A stretch of DNA of 64,000 nt from Leucobacter sp042726155. Lineage in GTDB: Bacteria > Actinomycetota > Actinomycetes > Actinomycetales > Microbacteriaceae. Under the pieces are notes generated by a model. That model was not told the DNA's origin, ran no database searches, and worked only from the letters and a program-made list of their open reading frames with translations. Shown here piece after piece: positions 25,352-32,365 of this stretch (its first letter is position 1; every line of letters starts with the position of its first letter). The DNA is taken from positions 1,116,001-1,180,000 of the forward strand of contig NZ_JBHXHV010000001.1 of assembly GCF_042726155.1 (NCBI RefSeq), read 5' to 3'. A program made the translations under genes and the position numbers.

Positions 25352-25413
25352 GCGTATAGCGAACGATGATTTCTCATCGTTCGTAGCCTACTCCGAGGCC
25401 GTCCTGGCCTCGG
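25345..25413. repeat. two consecutive hairpins at the end of guaA
   Basis: The first structure (25345-25394) pairs GGAGTAGGC with GCCTACTCC around an inner perfect 10-bp stem (25360-25369 with 25374-25383, loop TTTC); it includes the guaA stop codon. The second (25393-25413) is a CCGAGGCC/GGCCTCGG stem with a 5-nt loop. Confidence 0.75.
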
Positions 25414-25430
25414 TTCCCTGACAATGGGAT

Positions 25431-25464
25431 ACTGAAAAGCCCGGCCTCGGCCGGGCTTTTCAGT
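25431..25464. terminator. bidirectional terminator between guaA and the class V aminotransferase gene
   Basis: A perfect 16-bp inverted repeat (25431-25446 with 25449-25464) has AAAA and TTTT flanking the GC core on the two sides, so it can stop both convergent transcripts. Confidence 0.9.
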
Positions 25465-25482
25465 TACTGTCGTGAGTTGCGA

Positions 25483-26616
25483 CTACGCCCGCAGCGCCTT
25501 CACGAGTGCGTCGATGTCGCGGTCTGCCGAGTAGGCGTGCAGCGAGAGACGCAGGCGTTCGCCTCGTGGCGAGCCCCCGATCCGGTGCGTGGCGAGTTTC
25601 GCTGAGAGCGCGTCCGGATCCTCGACCCGAATGGCCACCTGCGGGCCGCGGTGTGCTGCGTCCTCGGGGTAGTCGAGGTCGAAGCCGAGGCTGCCCAGTT
25701 CTTCGGCCAGGCGCTCACGTAGGCCGACGACGTGATTCCACACGGTGTCGGGGTCGACCTGCGATACTGTCTCGAATCCGGCTACGCCCGCGTACGCTGA
25801 GGGGATCGGGTGCGTGCCCATCTCGAAGCGTCGCGCGTTGTCGGGGTAGTCCACCCCTGCCGCGTCGAACGCGAACGGGTTCACGCGCCCGAACCAACCG
25901 GTGAGCCCAGCGGGGTGCTCGACACCGACGCAGTCCTTGACGTAGAGCATCGCAATACCCGGCAGGCCGAGCAGGTACTTCAGGTTGCCGGTCACCAGGA
26001 AGTCGCAGTCGAGTTCGGTCGCCGAGAACGGGAGTACACCTGCGGCCTGATATGCGTCGACGAAGACCAGCGCGCCAACCGAGTGGGCGTGCGCGATAAC
26101 GCGCTCGATCTCGGGGCGCGTGCCGTTGATGTAGCTCACCAGCGGAATCGATACGAGCTTCGTGCGCTCGTCGATCAGGGCGATCCAGTTCTCGGCGTGC
26201 AGTGCTGCCTCGATGCCTTCGACGTTCACGACGTCGATACCGGATCGCTGCGCGCGCCACACGTTACCGACCGACGGGAATTCAAGGTCGGACGTGACGA
26301 GGCGATTACGCTCACCACTCCAGTCAAGCGATGAGACGGTCTGGAACGCGCCCTCAGACGCGCACGACAGCACCGCAACGTGTTCGCTGTCGACGTCGAG
26401 GAAGGCGCCGGCGAGCGATCGGTACTGCTCGACTTTGCCGACCCATTCGCCCCACGGCGCCTGGGAGTCGATGAGGCCGGCCGTCATGCGTTGCATAGTG
26501 TGGGCCAGGCGATCAGAAAGTGCGCCCTGGCTGCAGCTCGCGAAGTGCGGGGCATCGTCGAGGGCGGGGAACTGCAGCCGGAACTGCTCGGGGGTGAGCG
26601 GTGAAACCGTGGTCAT
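25483..26616 (-). CDS. class V (NifS/kynureninase-type) aminotransferase-fold PLP enzyme
   Basis: This 377-aa PLP enzyme of the cysteine-desulfurase/kynureninase group starts FRLQFPALDDAPHFASCSQGALSDR. It has SCASEGAFQTVSSL, the PLP-contacting FVDAYQAAG, and the likely Schiff-base Lys in VTGNLKYLLGLPG. It is the last gene of a unit led by the NhaC-type transporter, with GAAGGAG before the ATG, and an XRE-cupin regulator lies upstream. The substrate is unknown; the context suggests breakdown of an imported amino acid-like compound (inference). Confidence 0.85.
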   Translation of the reverse strand: MTTVSPLTPEQFRLQFPALDDAPHFASCSQGALSDRLAHTMQRMTAGLIDSQAPWGEWVGKVEQYRSLAGAFLDVDSEHVAVLSCASEGAFQTVSSLDWSGERNRLVTSDLEFPSVGNVWRAQRSGIDVVNVEGIEAALHAENWIALIDERTKLVSIPLVSYINGTRPEIERVIAHAHSVGALVFVDAYQAAGVLPFSATELDCDFLVTGNLKYLLGLPGIAMLYVKDCVGVEHPAGLTGWFGRVNPFAFDAAGVDYPDNARRFEMGTHPIPSAYAGVAGFETVSQVDPDTVWNHVVGLRERLAEELGSLGFDLDYPEDAAHRGPQVAIRVEDPDALSAKLATHRIGGSPRGERLRLSLHAYSADRDIDALVKALRA

Positions 26617-26699
26617 TGTGTATCTCCTTCGTGAGGCTGTGGGGCTGAGAAGCTCGCGGGAGCCGATGCTCGCGGGCTACGTGGCTACGTGGCTGCGGG

Positions 26700-28271
26700 C
26701 TATGGGGCTCGGTGCGCGGGTGCCGGATCGGCGGCAGCGCCGGCCGTGGCGGGGGCCGTGGCGCCGGTCGCGTGAGCGACCTGATCCTCGTCGGCGGTGT
26801 TCGGGCCGTCGAGAATGATCTGGGCCTTGGCGGCGCTGCGTTCGACGGCACCGTTGATGCCCTCAAATCGTCTGCCCCAGCCGGTGATTACCGCGACGAG
26901 TATCACGCAGGTGAGTACCAGGGGATAGAACGCGCCCGTGAAGATGGCCATGGGCCCCAGTGCGGGTGCGTCGCCCTGGTCGACCGTCAGAAGGCTCGCG
27001 ATAAACAGGAACGAGCTGACGACGGGCACCACACTGCCGATGCCGAGCGCCGTGCAGTCCATGACGTTCGCGCGACGATAGGGATGGAGCCCGACCTGGG
27101 CGCCGATGCGGTCTGCAATCGGGCCAAAGACGAGCATGGACGGGCCGTTCACGCCGGCGAACAGGGTGGTGGTCGCGAGGGTTCCCGCGCTGATCGCGAG
27201 TTCGGCACGACGTGGCGTTGTGACCCAGCCGCTCGATACGACGGCGTCGACGAGGCGATCGAGCACGCCAGCGCTCTCGAGCACACCCAGCATGGCGAAG
27301 ATCACCACGTTGAGCCCGATAATCGGCAGAATGTTCGCCACGCCGCCCACCAGGAAGCCGGTGATCGCGTCACCCTCGACGCCGATGATGCCGGACGGTG
27401 CGAGCGCACCGCTGAGCAGGCCGACGATGATGCCGACGATAAGCCCGGCGGTCACCGCCTTGAAGATGTTGCGAGTCACGATTGCGGTGCCGAGCAGTGC
27501 GACGACTGCGATGAGCATCCACAGGCCCTTCGCGGAGAAGTCGCCCGCCTGCACGCCGCTGACAGCGTCGCTGCCGGGGGAGACGGCGCTGCCGATCACG
27601 AGGAACAGCACGAACGCGAGGGCCGCCGCAGTGAGTGAGTAGCGCAACCGGCTGCCCACGACACCCGGAACCTCCGCCGTGCCCTCACGCGTGCGATAGC
27701 GCTGCGTGGTCGACGAGATAACCGTAGAGTCAGAAATTGGGGCGAGATTATCGCCAAAGAGCGCGCCCGACAAAATGGCGCCCGCGAGCAGCACTGGATC
27801 GGCGCCGAGCACGACGCCGGCCGGGTAGAAGATTGGAAATGCTGTGAACATTGTGCCGAGCGACGAGGCAGTGGCCATCGCGATTGCGCACACCGCGGCG
27901 AAGGTGATCGCAATGAAGAGACCACCGTGTACCCCGATCGAGAGCGAGATCCAGATGAAGCCTTCGGAGATACCCGAGGACTTGATCATCGACGACGTCA
28001 GGCCTATCGAGAACAGCAGCAGGAACAGTGTGACCGAGGTCTTCGAGGAGATGCCGCGCGCCGCGGCCTCCCAGAACGTGGGGTAATTGCGGGCGAACGG
28101 CGCGGCGATAAAGAGGCCGGCCAGGGCTGCCGCGGTCAGGGCGTTCATGTCGAACGCGCGGAATACGACGAAGAAAATGATGGTCGAAGCGATGAACACG
28201 ATCGGCGCGATGAACGCGCCGAAAAGTCCGATACGAAACGTGAGTGCGGGTTTCACTCGTTCGTTACTCAT
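26700..28271 (-). CDS. NhaC-family Na+/H+ antiporter-type transporter
   Basis: This 523-aa integral membrane protein has about eleven hydrophobic segments. NhaC-type motifs include ASSLGTMFTAFPIFYPAGVVLGADPVLLAGAILSGALFGDNLAPISDST and a second half with GANGPSML-like NGPSMLVFGPIADRIG. The start at 28271 (MSNERVKP) follows the promoter at 28353-28380. Members of this family exchange Na+ or H+ and sometimes organic anions or amino acids. Linkage to a PLP enzyme hints at an amino-acid substrate rather than plain sodium export (inference). The C-terminal tail is Ala/Pro-rich. Confidence 0.87.
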   Translation of the reverse strand: MSNERVKPALTFRIGLFGAFIAPIVFIASTIIFFVVFRAFDMNALTAAALAGLFIAAPFARNYPTFWEAAARGISSKTSVTLFLLLFSIGLTSSMIKSSGISEGFIWISLSIGVHGGLFIAITFAAVCAIAMATASSLGTMFTAFPIFYPAGVVLGADPVLLAGAILSGALFGDNLAPISDSTVISSTTQRYRTREGTAEVPGVVGSRLRYSLTAAALAFVLFLVIGSAVSPGSDAVSGVQAGDFSAKGLWMLIAVVALLGTAIVTRNIFKAVTAGLIVGIIVGLLSGALAPSGIIGVEGDAITGFLVGGVANILPIIGLNVVIFAMLGVLESAGVLDRLVDAVVSSGWVTTPRRAELAISAGTLATTTLFAGVNGPSMLVFGPIADRIGAQVGLHPYRRANVMDCTALGIGSVVPVVSSFLFIASLLTVDQGDAPALGPMAIFTGAFYPLVLTCVILVAVITGWGRRFEGINGAVERSAAKAQIILDGPNTADEDQVAHATGATAPATAGAAADPAPAHRAP

Positions 28272-28352
28272 AGGGCACCTGTGATCTGTGAGTGTGTGCG
28301 GCTTTCCACGACGGTGTGGGCAGCAGGGCGCGATTGGTTCGCGCTGCACGCA

Positions 28353-28380
28353 AGTTTACTCAAAATGAAGCAAACTTCAA
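28353..28380 (-). promoter_or_regulatory. promoter and operator of the NhaC/aminotransferase unit
   Basis: On the minus strand TTGAAG (28380-28375) and TAAACT (28358-28353) are 16 bp apart. An inverted repeat TGAAG-N4-CTTCA (28366-28379) overlaps the -35 element. It is a plausible site for the XRE-cupin regulator encoded just upstream. The region is noticeably AT-richer than its surroundings. Confidence 0.6.
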
Positions 28381-28441
28381 TCACATAAAATTACGAGGTG
28401 GTTGGTGGACGGGTTTGGGTGCGTATTGCGTACCGTCTGCT

Positions 28442-28999
28442 CTAGTAGCTGGGCGGCGAAACTGAGAGTGTAAACCTCACGACATCGCTTGTGTGATTCA
28501 CGAACCTGTGAGGGTGAGCAGAAGCGAAGTAGGCGCTGTCGCCCGGCTCGAGCGTGAACACCGCGCCGTCGACCTCGAGCGTCAGCGTGCCCGCCGTTAC
28601 CAGCACGCACTCTTCGCTCGGCGGGTGAGACCACGGCTCGTCGCTGGAGGTGGAGCCGGCGGCGAGTTCGCCCGCGAGTACTTCGAGACGGCCGCTGCCA
28701 GGCGAGACTCGCGAATACGAGATTCCGCCGCGCGGGGAACGCACAATCATACGATCGGATTCTCGGACGACGCGCACGGGCAGATCCTCGCGATCCGCAA
28801 AGAGATCGAACAGTGGTGTGCCGAGCGCACGGGCGATCCGGCGGAGCGCATCGAGGCTCGGATCGCTGTTGCCGCGCTCAATCTGACTCATCTGCCCAGC
28901 GGAGAGCTCTGCATCGCGCGCGAGCTGCTGGGCAGTCATTCCAATTTCCTGACGCCGAAGGCGAATGCGGTCACCGATCACCTCACGATCTTCGCACAC
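28442..28999 (-). CDS. XRE-family regulator with cupin sensor domain
   Basis: This 185-aa transcription factor has an N-terminal helix-turn-helix (about 8-62; IRLRRQEIGMTAQQLARDAELSAGQMSQIERG, SLDALRRIARALGTP) and a C-terminal cupin (about 110-180; HPPSEECVLVTAGTLTLEVDG, LEPGDSAYFASAHPHRFVN). This architecture often controls catabolism or transport of amino acids and polyamines. It is upstream of, and in line with, the NhaC/aminotransferase unit, separated by the promoter/operator at 28353-28380. It probably controls that unit (inference). Confidence 0.9.
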   Translation of the reverse strand: MCEDREVIGDRIRLRRQEIGMTAQQLARDAELSAGQMSQIERGNSDPSLDALRRIARALGTPLFDLFADREDLPVRVVRESDRMIVRSPRGGISYSRVSPGSGRLEVLAGELAAGSTSSDEPWSHPPSEECVLVTAGTLTLEVDGAVFTLEPGDSAYFASAHPHRFVNHTSDVVRFTLSVSPPSY

Positions 29000-29058
29000 G
29001 CGGCGCTGCCGCCGTGACGGAGTAGCGCTGCGCGCTCGGTTGTGGTGGGTGTGGTGGG

Positions 29059-29140
29059 GCCGAGCCCCTTGCCCGTGGCCGAGCCCCTATCCGAAATGCG
29101 CTCTATCGAGAGGGACTCGGTGAAGAAAAAGGGGCTCGGC
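29059..29140. repeat. direct and inverted copies of GCCGAGCCCCT
   Basis: The 11-mer occurs at 29059-29069 and 29078-29088, with its reverse complement at 29130-29140. The right copy can pair with either left copy, giving alternative hairpins in the 221 bp between the XRE gene and the Bax-inhibitor-like gene. No coding region is seen in this gap. Confidence 0.65.
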
Positions 29141-29172
29141 GGGAGGCAGGAGTGCGGAGCGCCCCCACACGC

Positions 29173-29206
29173 AAAAGTGGGCCCGGTGCAGAAGCACCGG
29201 GCCCAC
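29173..29206 (-). terminator. Rho-independent terminator of the Bax-inhibitor-like gene
   Basis: A perfect 13-bp stem (29177-29189 with 29194-29206, loop AGAA) is followed on the minus strand by TTTT. Confidence 0.9.
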
Positions 29207-29220
29207 GTGAAGCGCGAGAA

Positions 29221-30075
29221 CTAGTTGTTGCCGCGAAGGATTGCGAGGATGCGCAGGATCTCGACGTAGAGCCAGATCAGCGTCACCATCAGGCCGAAGG
29301 CAGCGGACCATGCCCACTTTTCGGGGACGCGGTTCTTCACGCCGTTCTGGATGAGTTCGAAGTCCATCACCAGCGAGTACGCAGCGAGCAGCACGGCCAG
29401 GCCGCCGATGAGCAGGCCGAGCGGGATGCCGAAGATGGTCGCGCCGAGCATGCCCCACGGATCCTGGTTCACGCCGGTGACCATGAGCACGACGTTCACG
29501 AGCGAGAAGCCCAGGTAACCGACGATGGCGACCATGAAGATCTTGTTCATCTTCGGGCTGGTGCGCACCTTGCCGCTACGGAAGAGCAGCAGCGTCGCAC
29601 CGAACACGACGAGGGTGCCGATGATCGCCTGCGAGACGATGCCGGACCACTGACCCTCGAAAATGCCTGAGATGCCACCGAGGAAGATGCCCTGGAACAC
29701 CGCGTACAGCACGATCAGCGGCACGCTCGGCTGCTTCTTGAACGAGTTCACGAGGCCGAGTACGAGGCCGATGATCGCTGCGGGCAGCGATAGCGCCGGC
29801 AAGAACCAGCCGATCGCACCGAACGCGAGCACGATCACGAACAGCAGGATGGTCTTCGAGATTGTGTTCTCGTAGGTCATCGGCTTGTCAGATGGCGCGA
29901 CCACGGGAGGCTGAATGCCGCCGTAGTTCGCATCGGCCGCCGGCGGCGACAGCGGGGTGTCGAGGCCAGGGCGCTGCGTCTGCGCGGCCGGCTGTTCGTA
30001 GATGCGGCGCAGCTCATCGGCGGTAAGTGTCTTACCGTTGAGTGCCGGGTTGTTGCTGAGAGCCGGATTGCTCAT
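29221..30075 (-). CDS. Bax inhibitor-1/YccA family membrane protein
   Basis: This 284-aa protein has a cytoplasmic N-terminal region of about 75 residues followed by seven membrane segments (KTILLFVIVLAFGAIGWFLPALSL, AIIGLVLGLVNSF, LIVLYAVFQGIFLGGISGIFE, and others). The C-terminal VMDFELIQNGVKNRVPEKWAWSAAFGLMVTLIWLYVEILRIL is the hallmark of this family, some members of which are pH-sensitive Ca2+ leak channels. The ATG follows GGAAAGGA. It is a single-gene unit with its own terminator. Confidence 0.92.
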   Translation of the reverse strand: MSNPALSNNPALNGKTLTADELRRIYEQPAAQTQRPGLDTPLSPPAADANYGGIQPPVVAPSDKPMTYENTISKTILLFVIVLAFGAIGWFLPALSLPAAIIGLVLGLVNSFKKQPSVPLIVLYAVFQGIFLGGISGIFEGQWSGIVSQAIIGTLVVFGATLLLFRSGKVRTSPKMNKIFMVAIVGYLGFSLVNVVLMVTGVNQDPWGMLGATIFGIPLGLLIGGLAVLLAAYSLVMDFELIQNGVKNRVPEKWAWSAAFGLMVTLIWLYVEILRILAILRGNN

Positions 30076-30197
30076 GCGTCGGGATCCTTTCCAGGCGTAT
30101 GGTTAATTCAGTGTATCGAGGGAGCGCTTCGGATCGGCTGTGACTTTGGGGTCTCGTTCACTCTGGGCGCAACCAGCCTGTCTCACCTGCGCTGCCC

Positions 30198-30203
30198 TAG
30201 TCT
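30198..30203 (+). promoter_or_regulatory. -10 box of the GDPD gene, leaderless arrangement
   Basis: TAGTCT ends 7 nt before ATG 30211; no ribosome binding site lies between. Confidence 0.55.
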
Positions 30204-30210
30204 GGATGAC

Positions 30211-31233
30211 ATGGTCAGCCCCCACCGCCGCCCGCTCGTCATCGGTCACCGTGGAGCCCCCGGCTACCGCCCAGAGCACTCGGCAGCTTCGTATCGTCTG
30301 GCGTGCGAACTCGGCGCAGACCTCGTCGAACCGGACATCGTTGCTACCAGCGATGGCGTGCTCGTCGTTCGGCACGAGAACGAGATTTCGGGTACGACCG
30401 ACGTGGCGGATCACCCTGAGTTCGCGGATCGACGAACCACGAAGGTGGTTGACGGTGACCGGCTGACGGGCTGGTTCACGGAGGACTTCACCTGGGACGA
30501 ACTCGCAACGCTCGGCAGTCGCGAACGACTGCCCCGCCTCCGCCCTGATAACACGGAGTACGACGGAGCCGAGGGGATCCTGCGCCTGCGTGACGTATTC
30601 GCGATCATCGATGAGCAGAGTGCGAAGCAGGGACGCGAGATTGGCGTCGTAGTCGAAATCAAGCACGCACGCTTCTACGAGGATCGTGGGATCGATCTCG
30701 CCGCTCTGCTCCTCGCCGAGCTGGCGTCGACGAGGTGGGACGACCGCCGCGACCGGCTCGTGATCGAGTGCTTTGAACTCGGCGTGCTCGAGCGTGTGCG
30801 TGCCGCAGGGGTGCTGGCCGAGATCGTGTTTCTCACTGAGTACGTTGGCGCTCCCGCCGATGAACCTGTCGGCGACGCTCCTGCGCGATCGTACTCGTGG
30901 TACCGCAGCGACGCGGGGCTAGATTTTCTCGCCGATCGGGTCGATGGAGTCAGCGTTGCGAAGGCGAATCTGATGCGCTTGAGTGTTCTCGGAAAGGCAC
31001 TCGGACCGACAAATCTGGTCGCCCGCGCTCACGCGCGCGGGCTGCGGGTTTACACGTGGACGCTGCGCCCCGAGAACAAGTTCTTGAACGCGCGGTTCCA
31101 TGCCGCCGGTGGCGGCGCAGCGTGGGGTGACTGGCAGGCGGAGTTTGCGATGATCGCGAGTTCGGGGGTCGACGGGATCTTCGTTGACCACCCGGATCTG
31201 GGCGTCGCGATGCGCGAGACCCTCGGCGACTGA
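30211..31233 (+). CDS. glycerophosphodiester phosphodiesterase family protein
   Basis: The enzyme is predicted to hydrolyse glycerophosphodiesters to glycerol-3-phosphate and an alcohol. At 340 aa it carries the GDPD motifs IGHRGAPGYRPEHSAASY, LVEPDIVATSDGVLVVRHENEIS and, near the C-terminus, GLRVYTWTLRPEN and GVDGIFVDHPDLG. It has no signal peptide, so it should act in the cytoplasm. It converges with the asparaginase gene 16 bp away and has its own leaderless promoter. Confidence 0.93.
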   Translation: MVSPHRRPLVIGHRGAPGYRPEHSAASYRLACELGADLVEPDIVATSDGVLVVRHENEISGTTDVADHPEFADRRTTKVVDGDRLTGWFTEDFTWDELATLGSRERLPRLRPDNTEYDGAEGILRLRDVFAIIDEQSAKQGREIGVVVEIKHARFYEDRGIDLAALLLAELASTRWDDRRDRLVIECFELGVLERVRAAGVLAEIVFLTEYVGAPADEPVGDAPARSYSWYRSDAGLDFLADRVDGVSVAKANLMRLSVLGKALGPTNLVARAHARGLRVYTWTLRPENKFLNARFHAAGGGAAWGDWQAEFAMIASSGVDGIFVDHPDLGVAMRETLGD

Positions 31234-31249
31234 ACGCCACGGGTGAGAC

Positions 31250-32275
31250 TTACGTCGGCGACTCCGAGCGTTCACCCACGAGATTGTGCTGCATGATGGA
31301 CCGCAGCTCTGCGCCGCGGTGGCCGCGATCGAGAAGAAAACCGAGCTTTCCCATCGCCGCTTCAAGCGTGAGGTCTCCGCCGTCGATGACGCCGGCCGCT
31401 GCGAGTTCACGCCCAACGGCGTAGCGGCTCAGATCGACACCGCCAGTGACGCACTGCGTGACCGCCACGACCGGCAGCTCGCTGCACAGCTCTCGCAGCG
31501 TGCCGAGCATGCCCGGTCGCGCCATCGGCCCGTTGCCACTGCCGTAGCACTCGAGCACGAGTCCGTGCGGGCGCCCGCCAACAGCCGCGCGTAGATCGTC
31601 TGCGGAGACGGCCGGCACAAAGCGAAAACTCAAGATGCGTGCCGGGGCGGCAGCACCTGACGCAGCAGCCTCGTCGTCGAGGGGCGGGGCCGCGGGCACA
31701 CCGGTTGCACCTCCAGCGAGCTGCAGTTCTGCCCTGAACGCCGTAAACGAGACGCTGTCGTGTTTGGTTGCACGGACCGCGGGCAGCAGCTTTCCGCCGA
31801 ACGCGATGGCTGCGGGCGACCCTGGGGCGGCTTTCACCGCAGCGCGAATTGCGAGCGTGAGGTTCCCGATGGCGTCGGAACCCGACTCACCGTGGGCGAG
31901 CTGGCTGCCCGTGATGACCACCGGCACCCCGAGATCGCCGAGTTCAAAGGCGAGGCGCGCCGAAGTGTAGGCGAGCGTGTCGGTGCCGTGCGTGATGACG
32001 ACGCCGGTGGGGCGCTGCGTGCGCACGCGTGCGCGCACCGCGCGGGCGATCTTCGGGGCGGTCGCGGCGTCTGCATTGGCGCTGTCGATCGCGGGGGAGA
32101 GATGGTTGACGCGCGCTTCGACGCCGAGTGACACGCAGATTCGGGCGACGAGGTCTTCGAGGATCTCGGGAAAATCTGGATCGGGAGCGAGACCGCTTTC
32201 TGTGCGGCGCATGCCGATCGTGCCGCCGGTAGCGAAGACGAGCACAGACGGGCGCCGGGAGGCGGAAGAGGACAT
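31250..32275 (-). CDS. asparaginase
   Basis: This asparaginase/glutaminase-fold enzyme of 341 aa, from ATG 32275, hydrolyses L-asparagine to aspartate and ammonia. The first active-site Thr is in VFATGGTIGMRR and the second in VVITHGTDTLAYTSARLAFEL, followed by PVVITGSQLAHGE. The absence of a signal peptide suggests a cytoplasmic type. CAGAAT lies 7 nt before the chosen ATG, a weak version of the leaderless arrangement. An upstream start at 32308 is possible. It is divergent from pcrA. Confidence 0.9.
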   Translation of the reverse strand: MSSSASRRPSVLVFATGGTIGMRRTESGLAPDPDFPEILEDLVARICVSLGVEARVNHLSPAIDSANADAATAPKIARAVRARVRTQRPTGVVITHGTDTLAYTSARLAFELGDLGVPVVITGSQLAHGESGSDAIGNLTLAIRAAVKAAPGSPAAIAFGGKLLPAVRATKHDSVSFTAFRAELQLAGGATGVPAAPPLDDEAAASGAAAPARILSFRFVPAVSADDLRAAVGGRPHGLVLECYGSGNGPMARPGMLGTLRELCSELPVVAVTQCVTGGVDLSRYAVGRELAAAGVIDGGDLTLEAAMGKLGFLLDRGHRGAELRSIMQHNLVGERSESPT

Positions 32276-32349
32276 AGCTTCTATTCTGCAAGATTTGCGC
32301 GCCGACACTTGACGCCGTGCCAGCGGGCATGAATGTCGGGGCCGCCTCG

Positions 32350-32355
32350 TAGACT
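32350..32355 (+). promoter_or_regulatory. -10 box of pcrA
   Basis: TAGACT ends 10 nt before ATG 32366 and 1 nt before ATG 32357. The mRNA would have almost no leader for the 32366 start. Confidence 0.45.
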
Positions 32356-32365
32356 AATGGACACA

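Noticed and set aside
25352..25482. Possible tRNA or small RNA gene after guaA
   Set aside because: The stems do not form a cloverleaf and no CCA end or T-loop is present; terminator-type hairpins explain the structure.
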